A stretch of DNA of 64,000 nt. Origin: an uncultured Verrucomicrobiales bacterium (GTDB lineage Bacteria > Verrucomicrobiota > Verrucomicrobiia > Verrucomicrobiales > Akkermansiaceae). The notes beneath the pieces were generated by a model. It was given only the letters and a program-made list of their open reading frames with translations. It was not told the DNA's origin and made no database searches. Positions 44,167 through 55,198 of the stretch are shown here, piece by piece. Every line of letters begins with the position of its first letter. Position 1 is the stretch's first letter. The position numbers and the translations under genes were made by a program. The stretch spans positions 57,868 through 121,867 of the forward strand of contig CALFBI010000010.1 in NCBI GenBank assembly GCA_937951675.1, written 5' to 3'.

Positions 44167-45126
44167 ATGGAAGTTCAGCCTTTAGATTTTGAAAAACCTA
44201 TTCTCGAACTCGAGAAAGAAATCCAATCTCTTCTCCAAAAATCAGAGAGAAATAATATCGATGTTTCGGCAGAAATTGCTGGGATGGAAAAGAAGCTCGA
44301 AGAGACAAAAGCTGGGATTTATGATCGGCTTTCTCCTTGGCAACGAGTTCAAATTGCACGGCATACGAATCGTCCGTTTACTCTCGATTATGTGAATCTC
44401 GTGTTTGATCAATTTTGTGAAATTCATGGAGACCGTCATATTGGTGATGATGACGCAATGCCGGGCGGTTTTGCGGAAATTGGAGGCATCAAATGTGTCG
44501 TCATTGGTCACCAAAAGGGGCGTGATACCAAAGAAAATCTGAAGCGTAATTTCGGTTGTGCACATCCGGAAGGGTATCGTAAAGCTTTACGTCTCATGAA
44601 ACTTGCAGAGAAATTTAATCTGCCGGTTATTTGCATGATCGATACTCCAGGAGCTTATCCTGGGATTGGTGCTGAGGAGCGCAATATTGCGGAGGCAATT
44701 GCTTTCAATCTTCGTGAGATGATGACTCTAGAGACCCCTATTATTTCGATAGTCATTGGCGAGGGTGGTTCTGGAGGAGCACTCGGGATCGGAGTCGCAG
44801 ATAAAGTTCTCATGATGGAGAACGCTTATTATTCTGTGATTAGCCCCGAAGGTTGTGCTGCGATTCTTTGGAAGCATCGTAAACATGCCCCAGATGCAGC
44901 TGAAGCGATGAAAATTGCAGCTCCTGATTTACTCGAGTTGAAGCTAATTGATGATGTGATTACCGAACCTCGAGGTGGAGCTCATCGAGATCATACCGCT
45001 GCTGCTCAGGAGCTTAAAGCCGTTGTTTTAAAACATTTGGAGGAATTGCAAAAGAACCCCATGCCTACGCTCTTAGAGCAACGTTACGCTAAGTTTCGGC
45101 AATACGGCGAGTGGAACGAGGCTTAA
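44167..45126 (+). CDS. accA: Acetyl-CoA carboxylase carboxyltransferase, alpha subunit
   Basis: 319 residues, the usual length. With AccD it transfers CO2 from carboxybiotin to acetyl-CoA, giving malonyl-CoA, the first step of fatty-acid synthesis. An N-terminal coiled-coil stretch is followed by the crotonase-fold core, with GQKGRDTKENL-like GHQKGRDTKENLKRNFG, MIDTPGAYPGIGAEERN and IGEGGSGGALGIGVAD. The accD gene is not nearby. A weak terminator follows. Confidence 0.96.
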   Translation: MEVQPLDFEKPILELEKEIQSLLQKSERNNIDVSAEIAGMEKKLEETKAGIYDRLSPWQRVQIARHTNRPFTLDYVNLVFDQFCEIHGDRHIGDDDAMPGGFAEIGGIKCVVIGHQKGRDTKENLKRNFGCAHPEGYRKALRLMKLAEKFNLPVICMIDTPGAYPGIGAEERNIAEAIAFNLREMMTLETPIISIVIGEGGSGGALGIGVADKVLMMENAYYSVISPEGCAAILWKHRKHAPDAAEAMKIAAPDLLELKLIDDVITEPRGGAHRDHTAAAQELKAVVLKHLEELQKNPMPTLLEQRYAKFRQYGEWNEA

Positions 45127-45156
45127 AGAAAAAAGCCGGCTAGGTCGCCAATATTT

Positions 45157-45176
45157 TAGAAATTTTAAAATTTCTA
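45157..45176. repeat. 20-bp perfect palindrome
   Basis: TAGAAATTTT followed by its exact complement AAAATTTCTA. It lies 30 bases beyond the accA stop and before the terminator hairpin. Possible protein-binding site or part of a transcript end. Confidence 0.7.
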
Positions 45177-45181
45177 GCGTC

Positions 45182-45220
45182 AAAAATCCTTTTGGAGACA
45201 AGAGGATTTTTTATTTTTTT
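45182..45220 (+). terminator. Terminator of accA
   Basis: A 9-bp stem AAAAATCCT (45182-45190) with AGGATTTTT (45203-45211) and a 12-base loop is followed by a T-rich tract with only one A interruption. Moderate strength. Confidence 0.65.
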
Positions 45221-45435
45221 GGAAAAAGATTTGATGTGGCTCAAGAGCGGAGAAAAAACATTTTTTTTTGCCCCAAAAGGACCCCAAGCGTAGCTTCAAT
45301 GAAAGCGATAAAAAACCTTGGTATTACATAGGTTTAGGAGTTTTCAGTTTGAAACGAAATTGTCGGGTCAGCCCCCTAAACCACCACATGTTGTATTGTT
45401 AATAATTTGTGGATACAATATGGCCAAAAACGAGA

Positions 45436-45465
45436 TTGACGTTTTTTAACAAAACAGTCTATTTT
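45436..45465 (+). promoter_or_regulatory. Candidate nrdBA promoter
   Basis: TTGACG (45436-45441) and TATTTT (45460-45465) spaced by 18 bases, about 67 bases before the nrdB start. The inverted repeat pairs lie just upstream, where a repressor such as NrdR could act. NrdR box similarity was not convincing. Confidence 0.4.
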
Positions 45466-45531
45466 TACATCCGCTTTTGAGTGGTTTTCACTTTTTTATT
45501 TAACTTTAATTACGATTTTCCTTACCCATCT

Positions 45532-46623
<1,092 letters not shown>

Positions 46624-46670
46624 TTTTTTTTCTTACTACTTTCCTTTTTTACTTTTCCTCCCCTTATAAA

Positions 46671-49600
46671 ATGTATCACCACAACACACAAATCGAAGAA
46701 GACCAACAACTGAGGGCATTAGCCTCGGTTCCTCGTTCACAGCGTTATCAATATGAATGGCGCTCTTCTCTTGGCCAAAATATGGGGACGCCAGATATTG
46801 TGGTGACTTCAGCCGCAGGGGAAAAAAACCTCTCTTTGGAAGATGTGGCAGATATGATTGGGAGTGCTCTCACGGACCTATTAGTAGCAAGGGGTGAGGA
46901 GCGCGAAGATGAGATTTTCAATGTAGAAAACCGTGAGTTTGTAGCGAACGCTGCACAGGCAGTAGCCGTATCTCTTATGAATGAGGTTGATAGTAGTGAA
47001 GGGCGGGTGCGCCTTTCTCCCGATCAGCTTTATAAGCTGATCGAGGTGGCCTTGATTGAGCAAAAACGATTTGATGTTGCTAAATCTCTCACCTTTAGTC
47101 GCTCTCGTGATGAAGACGGAGATCTTGTTATTAATGATGAAAAGGAACCAATGAAGGTTCGGTTGATTCGCCGTAATGGGAATGTTGTTCCCTGGAATGA
47201 CCGCAAAATCGCAAGTGCGGTCGAGCGAGCTTTCCTCACGATGAAGGAGGACCCGGCATCAGCCGAGAAAATTTCTCAAGCCGTGACCCGAGTCGTGCGT
47301 GAGCAATCGGATGCCTTTATTCATATTGAAGATGTTCAAGATATCGTGCAGCGCGAGTTGATGCGCCAAGGGTATTTTGATATTGCAGAGCATTTCATTC
47401 TCTATCGGGCAGAACGGGCTCGTCTACGTTTGGAAGAAGTGGAGCGCGAGCCTAATGAAGCAGCTCCGACTCAAGACTCCATGGTCGTCGTTACAGATGA
47501 GCAAGGAGGCAGTCTGTTTTGGGACGGTTTAGAGCTGAAAAAGCGGATTCAGTTCGCTTCGATTGGGCTCGATTTAACTTATAGTGAGCAAGAACTCGAA
47601 CAGGAGCTTCGTCGTTCTCTCCCTTCAGAAATTAGTAAGAGTGATCTTCAAACCTTAATCACTTTGAACTCGAAGTCATTGATGGAAAAAGATGGCGATA
47701 TGGCAAAATTCGCGGCCAGAATTATACTTTCTTATATCTATGAAGAAGTGCTTGATTGGCAAATTCTTCGCGATGGTCCAGAGAAGCTGAAGCAGGCTCA
47801 CAAAGAAGCTTTTTTAGATTATATCAAATACGGCATCGAAATTGAACGCCTTTCACCAGACCTTACATCGTATGATCTTGAGAATATGGCGGATGCGCTG
47901 GACCCTTCAGCGGATCTTGATTTTGAATTCTTAGGAGTGCAGACCCTTTACGATCGTTACCTCATTGTAGACAAGACTGGAGGACGACCAGTGCGAATGG
48001 AAACCCCTCAATTTTTCTGGATGCGAGTGGCAATGGGTCTTTTCAAAGCGGATGGAGAAGAGAAAGAGGAGCGTGCTTTGGGACTTTACAATCTTTATAA
48101 GAGTCGTCGTTTTTGTTCTTCAACACCGACTCTGTTTAATTCAGGCACCCTTCATAGCCAACTTTCAAGCTGCTACCTTTATAAGGTCGATGACTCGATC
48201 GAATCGATCATGATTCGTGGGATTTCTGAAAATGCCTTTCTCTCAAAGTGGGCAGGCGGACTTGGGGGGTCGTGGACAGCCGTGCGGGGCGTGGGTTCCT
48301 ATATCAAAGGGACCAATGGCGAATCACAAGGTGTCATTCCATTCTTGAAACTGCACAATGACCAGCTTGTGGCAGTGAACCAGGGCGGTAAGCGCCGCGG
48401 TTCAGGGTGCGCGTATCTTGAGACTTGGCATAATGATATCGAAGACTTCCTCGACTTACGGAAAAATACAGGAGATGAGCGTCGTCGAACTCATGACATG
48501 AATACTGCAAACTGGATTCCAGATCTTTTCATGAAGCGGGTTGAATTACGTCAACAGTGGTCTCTGTTCCGGGCCAATGAAGTGCCTGATCTTCACGACC
48601 TTTACGGGAAAGCTTTTGAACGACGTTACGAAGAGTATGAAGCGATGGGGGCTGAAGGAAAGATTTGGACGCGTCAGCTTTCTGCGATTGATCTTTGGAA
48701 AAGGATGCTTTCGATGATTTTTGAAAGCGGGCACCCATGGATCACTTTCAAGGATCCTTGTAATCTTCGCTCTCCTCAGGATCACGTGGGGGTTGTTCAC
48801 TCTTCGAACCTGTGCACCGAAATTACTCTGAATACTTCCGACGAAGAGACGGCCGTATGTAATTTAGGTTCGGTGGTCTTGGATAACCACCTCACAGAGG
48901 ATGGTGCTATTGATCACGAAAAACTCAAAGAGACAATTAACTTTGCGATTCGAGCTTTGGATAATGTGGTTGATATTAATTTCTACCCAACTGAAGCCGC
49001 TAAGACCGCCAATAAACGTCACCGCCCAATCGGGTTAGGGGTGATGGGACTTCAAAATGCACTTCATAAAAGAAATGTTTCTTTTGCCTCAAAAGAGGCG
49101 GTGGAATTCAATGATGAATTCATGGAGGCAATTGCTTATTATGCTTATAGTGCCTCAGCTGATATTGCCGCGGAGAAAGGGGTTTACTCGAGCTATAAAG
49201 GTTCCAAATGGGATCGCGGCCTGATGCCTCAGGATACGGTTGATCTTCTCGAAGACGAACGTGGTATGGATATCGAAGTGGCGCGTGGAGGAAAAATGGA
49301 TTGGACTTTTGTTCGTGAAAAAATTGCGAAACACGGAATGAGAAATTCGAATGTTTTAGCGATTGCGCCCACCGCAACGATTTCCAATATCATGGGGACG
49401 ACGCCATGTATCGAGCCGAATTACAAAAACCTTTACGTCAAAGAAAACCTCAGTGGGAAATTCACTGTCTTGAATCAAAACCTCGTTAAGGATTTGAAAA
49501 AAGAAGGTCTTTGGGATGACCAAATGATTGAAGATTTAAAATATTTCGATGGAGAACTCGATAATATTGAGCGGATCCCGGACCATATTAAGAAGCAACA

Positions 49601-49949
49601 TTTGACGGTCTTTGGGATCGATTTCGAATACGTCATTGATAGTGCCGCTCGTCGTCAGAAATGGATTGATCAATCACAGAGTGTGAATCTCTTTTTGGCT
49701 GATCCTGATATGAAGAAGTTGAGCCATATGTATCGTCGAGCTTGGCATACTGGGATGAAGACGACTTATTACCTACGCACCCTTGGGGCAAGTAGCACCG
49801 AAAAATCAACAGTAGGCGCCCGGAAAGAAACTCGGGGGGTGATGTTAAGCTCCCAAGAGCAAGAAACGAAGGAGTATACTGCCGAGCAGAAAGCGGCTTG
49901 CTCAATTGATGCGATGTTGAATGGTGGGGAGTGCGAAGCTTGCCAGTAA
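46671..49949 (+). CDS. nrdA: Class I ribonucleotide reductase large subunit with three ATP-cone-like domains
   Basis: 1092 residues, about 330 more than E. coli NrdA. The catalytic 10-stranded barrel (about 400-1060) shows the radical and substrate cysteines Cys501 (SSCYLY) and Cys730 (AVCNLGS), with Asn713, Cys715 and Glu717 in NLCTE. Radical-transfer Tyr1033 and Tyr1034 are in TTYYLRT. The C-terminus ends CEACQ, the shuttle cysteines Cys1088/Cys1091. The extra N-terminus contains a canonical ATP cone (about 162-252) flanked by two degenerate ones (about 41-146 and 271-362). ATP cones sense ATP/dATP and control activity. Confidence 0.96.
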   Translation: MYHHNTQIEEDQQLRALASVPRSQRYQYEWRSSLGQNMGTPDIVVTSAAGEKNLSLEDVADMIGSALTDLLVARGEEREDEIFNVENREFVANAAQAVAVSLMNEVDSSEGRVRLSPDQLYKLIEVALIEQKRFDVAKSLTFSRSRDEDGDLVINDEKEPMKVRLIRRNGNVVPWNDRKIASAVERAFLTMKEDPASAEKISQAVTRVVREQSDAFIHIEDVQDIVQRELMRQGYFDIAEHFILYRAERARLRLEEVEREPNEAAPTQDSMVVVTDEQGGSLFWDGLELKKRIQFASIGLDLTYSEQELEQELRRSLPSEISKSDLQTLITLNSKSLMEKDGDMAKFAARIILSYIYEEVLDWQILRDGPEKLKQAHKEAFLDYIKYGIEIERLSPDLTSYDLENMADALDPSADLDFEFLGVQTLYDRYLIVDKTGGRPVRMETPQFFWMRVAMGLFKADGEEKEERALGLYNLYKSRRFCSSTPTLFNSGTLHSQLSSCYLYKVDDSIESIMIRGISENAFLSKWAGGLGGSWTAVRGVGSYIKGTNGESQGVIPFLKLHNDQLVAVNQGGKRRGSGCAYLETWHNDIEDFLDLRKNTGDERRRTHDMNTANWIPDLFMKRVELRQQWSLFRANEVPDLHDLYGKAFERRYEEYEAMGAEGKIWTRQLSAIDLWKRMLSMIFESGHPWITFKDPCNLRSPQDHVGVVHSSNLCTEITLNTSDEETAVCNLGSVVLDNHLTEDGAIDHEKLKETINFAIRALDNVVDINFYPTEAAKTANKRHRPIGLGVMGLQNALHKRNVSFASKEAVEFNDEFMEAIAYYAYSASADIAAEKGVYSSYKGSKWDRGLMPQDTVDLLEDERGMDIEVARGGKMDWTFVREKIAKHGMRNSNVLAIAPTATISNIMGTTPCIEPNYKNLYVKENLSGKFTVLNQNLVKDLKKEGLWDDQMIEDLKYFDGELDNIERIPDHIKKQHLTVFGIDFEYVIDSAARRQKWIDQSQSVNLFLADPDMKKLSHMYRRAWHTGMKTTYYLRTLGASSTEKSTVGARKETRGVMLSSQEQETKEYTAEQKAACSIDAMLNGGECEACQ

Positions 49950-49977
49950 GTTCACATTAAGCGCTTAAAAACCTTTT

Positions 49978-50005
49978 AAAGGCCCTGGGAACAGGGCCTT
50001 TTTTT
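49978..50005 (+). terminator. Terminator of nrdBA
   Basis: A perfect 10-bp stem (AAAGGCCCTG at 49978-49987, CAGGGCCTTT at 49992-50001) with a 4-base loop is followed by a T-run to 50005. Confidence 0.9.
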
Positions 50006-50120
50006 ATGAGGAAAAGCGAAGTCTAAGAACGAAAGTGCTATCGAGCCTTTAAAGTGGCGCATTTTCCGAAAGATAGCGCTTTGCAAGAAGCCAACTCCAC
50101 AGCATCTTTAGTTGAATCAC

Positions 50121-50999
50121 ATGACCGCAAACAAAATCTGGCTTGATGGCAATTTAGTCGACGAAAACGAGGCGAAAGTCTCCGTTTTCGATCATGGTTT
50201 ACTTTATGGAGATGGAGTATTCGAAGGAATTCGCTTTTATAATAACCGTGTCTTTCGTCTCGAGGAGCATATTCATCGTCTATTCTTATCAGCTCGGGCC
50301 ATTTTGTTGAAAATGCCATGGACCGAGGCTGAAGTCTGCGAAGCGACTTGCGAAACCATCCGAGCAAATAAGCTTTCAGACGGCTATGTTCGTTTGGTTG
50401 TTACGCGTGGGGTAGGAGGCTTAGGGCTCAATCCTTATCTTTGCGAAAAGCCTTCGATGTTTATCATTGCATCGAGTATCCAACTGTATCCAGAAACGTA
50501 TTATACAGAAGGGCTAGAAGTCGTTACGACTTCTACTCGTCGCCCGGCACCAGCTGCCTTGAGCCCCCAGGTGAAATCGTTGAATTACCTTAATAACGTG
50601 ATGGCGAAAGTCGAGGCCCTTAAAGCAGGTGCGATGGAGGGCTTGATGCTTAATGAACAAGGTTTTGTAGCAGAATGCACAGGTGATAATATTTTCGTAG
50701 TAAAGGAAGGGAAGGTTTATACCCCTCCGATTTCAGACGGTTCTTTAGACGGGATTACGCGCCAAGTGCTCATCGAACTTATCGAGCAGGCGGGGTTGAC
50801 TCTCATCGAGAGGTCTCTCACCCGTTATGATATTTATACATGTGATGAATCTTTCTTGACTGGAACTGCGGCTGAAGTCATTCCAATGGTAAAACTTGAT
50901 GACCGTTTGATCGGAGGAGAGGGGTTACCTGGGCCAATCACTAAGAAATTGATTGAGGATTTCAGGGAGCTAACACGTAGCACAGGAACAAGTTACTAA
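50121..50999 (+). CDS. ilvE: Branched-chain amino-acid aminotransferase (class IV)
   Basis: 292 residues from the ATG at 50121; a TTG three codons upstream is open. A PLP fold-type IV enzyme: DHGLLYGDGVFEGIRFY near the start, the PLP Lys in VKSLNYLNNVMAKVEA, and the cofactor phosphate segment TGTAAEVIPM. It swaps amino groups between Leu/Ile/Val and 2-oxoglutarate. D-amino acid transaminase and aminodeoxychorismate lyase are relatives, but the SLNYLNN segment favours IlvE. It is 18 bases before mcsA. Confidence 0.9.
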   Translation: MTANKIWLDGNLVDENEAKVSVFDHGLLYGDGVFEGIRFYNNRVFRLEEHIHRLFLSARAILLKMPWTEAEVCEATCETIRANKLSDGYVRLVVTRGVGGLGLNPYLCEKPSMFIIASSIQLYPETYYTEGLEVVTTSTRRPAPAALSPQVKSLNYLNNVMAKVEALKAGAMEGLMLNEQGFVAECTGDNIFVVKEGKVYTPPISDGSLDGITRQVLIELIEQAGLTLIERSLTRYDIYTCDESFLTGTAAEVIPMVKLDDRLIGGEGLPGPITKKLIEDFRELTRSTGTSY

Positions 51000-51017
51000 C
51001 TTAGGTAAGATTGATTT

Positions 51018-51518
51018 ATGCAGTGTGATCTCTGTCAAAATAAAGCGACTGTTTTTTTCACTCAGATGCAATCTGAAGGGGGAATAAAAAAAACGGCTTA
51101 TTGTGAGAGTTGCGCAGAAGAGCAGGGGGTGACAGACCCCTTTGGTCTTCCTGGTGAAACAGCGATTGAAGATTCTAAAATGCAGGACACAAAATCTCAA
51201 AAGGCTTTATCTAATGAATGCCCAGAATGTCAGTTTACGTTAGATGATTTACGTAAAGTGGGGCGTCTTGGTTGCAGCCATTGTTTCCAATACTTTAGGG
51301 AGGAAATAGGGCAGCGTTTACTTTCCCTTCATAAAGGAGATCAACATAGTGGCAGATTTCCGCAGATTTTACTCGATATTCAAGATCGAGCCACACGCTT
51401 AGCAGAGCTTCACCAGCAACTCCAAGAGGCTGTTGCGCAAGAGGATTATGAAAAAGCAGCGTCAGTGCGAGATGAAGTCCGTCAGATAGAGGAAGAAAAA
51501 GAAGGAGGCCAGGCATGA
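51018..51518 (+). CDS. mcsA: McsA-like zinc-finger activator of protein-arginine kinase
   Basis: 166 residues. Two zinc-binding regions: CDLC with CESC (1-35) and CPEC with CSHC (about 65-95). A C-terminal UVR motif (YEKAASVRDEVRQIEEE) which binds the ClpC middle domain. In Bacillus, McsA activates McsB and helps ClpC take substrates. Its stop overlaps the mcsB start by four bases. Confidence 0.92.
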   Translation: MQCDLCQNKATVFFTQMQSEGGIKKTAYCESCAEEQGVTDPFGLPGETAIEDSKMQDTKSQKALSNECPECQFTLDDLRKVGRLGCSHCFQYFREEIGQRLLSLHKGDQHSGRFPQILLDIQDRATRLAELHQQLQEAVAQEDYEKAASVRDEVRQIEEEKEGGQA

Positions 51519-52624
51519 TGCGGTTCAAGACTTTGATTAATCACCCTGCGGATTGGATTATAGGGGCAGGGGCGCAACATCCTGTTGTCATCACAAGTCG
51601 AATTCGTCTGGCTCGTAATTTGAGACAATTTTCTTTTCCTGGGTGGGCGACAAAGCAAGAACGAATCGAGTTACTTGATTTGGTGCAGCCCTCTTTAGAA
51701 AACCTTTCGGTGATGAAGGAGGCTTTTTCACAAAGTATGAACCAGCTTTCAGCTCTCCAAAAACAAGTTCTTGTGGAGCGGCATTTGATTAGCCGAGAGC
51801 AAGCCGCAAGAGGTGAAGGAAGTGCGGCGGTGATTAGCCGAGATCAGTCAGTGAGTATTATGGTCAATGAAGAAGACCATTTGCGTATTCAGTCGATTGT
51901 CTCAGGCTTTCATCTTCATGAAGCTCATCAAAAAATTGCGGACTTAGATCAAGAACTAGAAGAGATTCTACCTTTTGCGTTTGACCGGGAATGGGGTTAT
52001 TTAACGGCCTGCCCTACGAATTTAGGAACTGGGATGCGAGCTTCGGTGATGTTGCATCTTCCAGGCTTAGTTTTGAGTCAACAAATTGGACAAGCCTTGA
52101 ATGCCGCAAGCCATCTTCGTTTGGCGGTGAGGGGGCTTTATGGAGAGGGGACAGAATCCCTTGCAAACCTTTTCCAGATTTCGAACCAATCTACTTTAGG
52201 AGAAAGCGAAGAAACTATTATCGAGTCTCTAGAACGCTTTATTAAACAGGTGGTGGATGCCGAGATGTCAGCACGAGAACGACTTTTGAAAGAAGAACTT
52301 CCTCTCGTCCTAGATCATGTTGGGCGAGCCTATGGTATTTTAACACACGCTCATGTGTTGAGTTCAAAAGAAGCTTTGAGCCACCTTTCAATGCTTCGTT
52401 TCGCCGCAGATTTAGATTTTTTACCAGAGACTGCAAAGTCGATTTGCGACGCTCTTTTAATGAAGATTCAGCCCGCCCATCTTCAGATGCAGACAGATGA
52501 CGAACTTGACCCATCGCAGCGAGACCATATCCGAGCAGAAATTGTTCGCGCTCAGTTGCAATCTCTCGGATCTCCTGTTAAAGATAATGGTGACCGATCT
52601 TCCAATGATCCTTTCCTCATCTAG
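51515..52624 (+). CDS. mcsB: Protein-arginine kinase McsB
   Basis: 369 residues. A phosphagen-kinase-like enzyme that phosphorylates Arg side chains in misfolded proteins, marking them for ClpCP. Seen: VVITSRIRLARNL, the conserved Cys in TACPTNLGTGMRASVML, and the phosphoarginine-docking RDHIRA at residues 336-341, matching the RDxxRA signature. The start overlaps mcsA. The operon then passes to clpC after 18 bases. No ctsR-like repressor gene is present, unlike Firmicutes. Confidence 0.94.
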   Translation: MMRFKTLINHPADWIIGAGAQHPVVITSRIRLARNLRQFSFPGWATKQERIELLDLVQPSLENLSVMKEAFSQSMNQLSALQKQVLVERHLISREQAARGEGSAAVISRDQSVSIMVNEEDHLRIQSIVSGFHLHEAHQKIADLDQELEEILPFAFDREWGYLTACPTNLGTGMRASVMLHLPGLVLSQQIGQALNAASHLRLAVRGLYGEGTESLANLFQISNQSTLGESEETIIESLERFIKQVVDAEMSARERLLKEELPLVLDHVGRAYGILTHAHVLSSKEALSHLSMLRFAADLDFLPETAKSICDALLMKIQPAHLQMQTDDELDPSQRDHIRAEIVRAQLQSLGSPVKDNGDRSSNDPFLI

Positions 52625-52642
52625 GAATTATAAAATGAACCG

Positions 52643-55162
52643 ATGAATAACTTTACTCCAAGAGCTCAACAAGTCCTTGCCTTAGCGAGGAAAGAGGCAG
52701 ACCGCTTTAATCATAATTATGTGGGCACCGAACACCTTCTACTTGGGTTGATCAAACTCGGGCAAGGAGTAGCGGTGAATGTTCTTGAGAGAATGGGACT
52801 TGAACTCGAAGCCGTTCGAATGGAAGTCGAAAAACATGTAGGGAATGGTCCTGAGCAAAAAATATCAGGCAATATTCCATACACCCCACGTGTTAAAAAA
52901 GTCCTTGCTCTTGCAAATAAAGAAGCAAAATCTCTCAATCATTCGTATGTAGGCACCGAGCATATTTTATTAGGCCTTTTGCGTGAAGGTGAAGGGGTCG
53001 CGGCACAGGTTTTATCATCACTCAATATTGATATTCAAAGAACGAGACATGAAGTTCTTGCTGAAATCGACCCTAATTTCTCAGAAGACGATATGTCTGA
53101 TGATGATGATTTTGAAATTATCGAAGGAGAAGATGAGCTCGAAGTGCAAGGAGGGTCGGCTCAAAGTAAAACGCCAGCTCTGAAAGCTTTCGGCCGTGAT
53201 CTTACTAAATTAGCTCAAGAGGGAGGACTAGACCCTGTGATTGGAAGAGCTGACGAAATCGAACGAGTGATTCAAATTCTTTGCCGCCGAACTAAAAATA
53301 ATCCCGTTCTTATCGGAGAGGCGGGGGTCGGTAAAACGGCGATCGTCGAAGGATTGGCTCAAGAGATTGCGATTGGGAATGTGCCTGAAATCATCCGTGA
53401 TAAGAAGGTCATCACTCTAGATCTTGCTCTCATGGTGGCAGGAACGAAGTATCGAGGGCAATTCGAGGAACGTATCAAGGCTGTGATGGACGAGATCAAA
53501 AAGGTCAAAGACGTGATTCTCTTTATTGATGAACTTCATACGATCGTCGGAGCAGGTTCTGCAGAAGGAGCCATGGATGCTTCAAATATTATTAAGCCAG
53601 CCTTAAGCCGAGGAGAACTTCAGGTGGTCGGAGCGACGACGATTAATGAATACCGGAAGTTTATTGAAAAAGATTCGGCTCTAGAACGACGTTTTCAACA
53701 AGTTCAGGTTGAAGAACCTTCTGAGGAAGACGCCATTAAAATCCTCCAAGGTCTCAAAGAAAAATATGAAACTCATCATAAAGTGACTTATGATGATCAG
53801 TCTCTTGAGGAGGCGGTCAAATTAACCTCGCGTTACTTAACCTCACGTTATCTTCCTGATAAAGCAATTGATGTGATTGATGAAGCTGGGTCACGGGCTC
53901 GGATTGGCACCATGACACGCCCTCCTGAAATCAAAGAGATCGAGACCAAAATTGAGAAGATTAATGCAGATAAAGTCGCGGCTATTAATGAACAAGATTT
54001 TGAAAAAGCGGCCACTCTTCGCGACTTAGAAAAGCAGACCAAGCAAGAGCTTGAAGAGCTCATTAACAGCTGGAAAGCAGAAAGCGAAGAGCGTATTGTT
54101 GGAATCGGAGAAGAAGAGATCATGGCGGTCGTTTCCAAATGGACGGGCGTGCCTTTGAACCGAATGGAGCAGAAAGAAGCAGCCAAACTTCTGAAAATGG
54201 AAGCCGAACTTCAAGAGTCTGTGATTGGTCAAAATGAAGCCGTCACTGCTATCTCTAAAGCGCTTCGACGCTCTCGAGCCAACTTGAAGGACCCGCGTCG
54301 TCCGATTGGGTCATTTCTCTTTTTAGGGCCCACCGGAGTCGGTAAGACCTATCTTGCTCGTCATTTAGCCGAGTTCATGTTCGGAGATTCGGACGCTCTT
54401 ATTCAGATCGATATGTCTGAGTATATGGAAAAATTCACGACGAGCCGTCTGATTGGCTCTCCTCCAGGATATGTGGGTTATGATGAAGGAGGGCAACTTA
54501 CAGAAGCGGTTCGCCGCCGTCCTTATTCGGTAGTTTTATTCGATGAAGTCGAAAAGGCTCACCCTGACGTGATGAATCTTCTACTTCAGGTTTTAGAAGA
54601 AGGGGTTGTGACTGATAGTTTTGGGCGCAAAATTGATTTCCGGAATACGATTATTATTCTCACGTCCAATGTGGGGGCTTCGACCATTAAGCGCCAAACT
54701 TCGTTGGGCTTTAATGCGATGAAGGATGATGAGTCGGATTTCGAAGGAATGAAGGGCAAAATTTTAGCGGAGTCTAAAAACCATTTCCGTCCTGAGTTTT
54801 TGAACCGTCTAGACGAGTTAGTGGTTTTCCATATGCTTGAGAAAAAGGATCTAGTGAAGATTGTGAATCTCGAAGTTTCAAAATTAACTGATCGGCTTAA
54901 AGAAAAAGATATTCAGCTTCATCTTGACCAAGATGCTACTCATTTCTTGATCGAAAAAGGGTATGATCCTAATTACGGGGCTCGACCAATGCGTCGAGCA
55001 GTAGAGCGTCACCTAGAAGATCAGCTTGCAGAATCACTTTTGAGCGGGAAAATCAAAGAGGGAGATTCTCTTTTAGTCAGTCATTCGAAGAAATCTAAGA
55101 AGCTGACCTTTATCGTTGAAGATTCGACCTCCGAAGCGGCCGGACAATCTAAAAAATCATAA
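52643..55162 (+). CDS. clpC: ATP-dependent Clp protease ATP-binding subunit ClpC
   Basis: 839 residues. Duplicated N-terminal Clp domain (about 1-145), first AAA+ module with GEAGVGKT and LFIDELHT, a middle domain holding a UVR motif ([16 protein letters not shown]), and a second AAA+ module with GPTGVGKT and [11 protein letters not shown]. It unfolds substrates for ClpP. The partner clpP is not in the window. mcsA and mcsB precede it in one operon, so phosphoarginine-tagged proteins are its likely clients. Confidence 0.96.
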   Translation: MNNFTPRAQQVLALARKEADRFNHNYVGTEHLLLGLIKLGQGVAVNVLERMGLELEAVRMEVEKHVGNGPEQKISGNIPYTPRVKKVLALANKEAKSLNHSYVGTEHILLGLLREGEGVAAQVLSSLNIDIQRTRHEVLAEIDPNFSEDDMSDDDDFEIIEGEDELEVQGGSAQSKTPALKAFGRDLTKLAQEGGLDPVIGRADEIERVIQILCRRTKNNPVLIGEAGVGKTAIVEGLAQEIAIGNVPEIIRDKKVITLDLALMVAGTKYRGQFEERIKAVMDEIKKVKDVILFIDELHTIVGAGSAEGAMDASNIIKPALSRGELQVVGATTINEYRKFIEKDSALERRFQQVQVEEPSEEDAIKILQGLKEKYETHHKVTYDDQSLEEAVKLTSRYLTSRYLPDKAIDVIDEAGSRARIGTMTRPPEIKEIETKIEKINADKVAAINEQDFEKAATLRDLEKQTKQELEELINSWKAESEERIVGIGEEEIMAVVSKWTGVPLNRMEQKEAAKLLKMEAELQESVIGQNEAVTAISKALRRSRANLKDPRRPIGSFLFLGPTGVGKTYLARHLAEFMFGDSDALIQIDMSEYMEKFTTSRLIGSPPGYVGYDEGGQLTEAVRRRPYSVVLFDEVEKAHPDVMNLLLQVLEEGVVTDSFGRKIDFRNTIIILTSNVGASTIKRQTSLGFNAMKDDESDFEGMKGKILAESKNHFRPEFLNRLDELVVFHMLEKKDLVKIVNLEVSKLTDRLKEKDIQLHLDQDATHFLIEKGYDPNYGARPMRRAVERHLEDQLAESLLSGKIKEGDSLLVSHSKKSKKLTFIVEDSTSEAAGQSKKS

Positions 55163-55198
55163 GGATGAGGCGAGCTTTGTTCGCCTTCTCGTTTCCTC

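Larger units (their letters stand above)
45127..45531 (+). other. Intergenic region upstream of nrdBA
   Basis: 405 bases without a credible gene. It holds, in order, a 20-bp perfect palindrome (45157-45176), a terminator-like hairpin (45182-45220), A/T-rich tracts, an inverted pair TTGTAT (45391-45396) / ATACAA (45413-45418), interlaced with CCACA (45384-45388) / TGTGG (45408-45412), and a candidate promoter (45436-45465). The region is long for this compact genome, suggesting that nrdBA control resides here. Confidence 0.6.

Noticed and set aside
45391..45418. Classical NrdR boxes before nrdB
   Set aside because: The inverted pairs do not fit the usual 16-base NrdR consensus; kept only as unexplained repeats.
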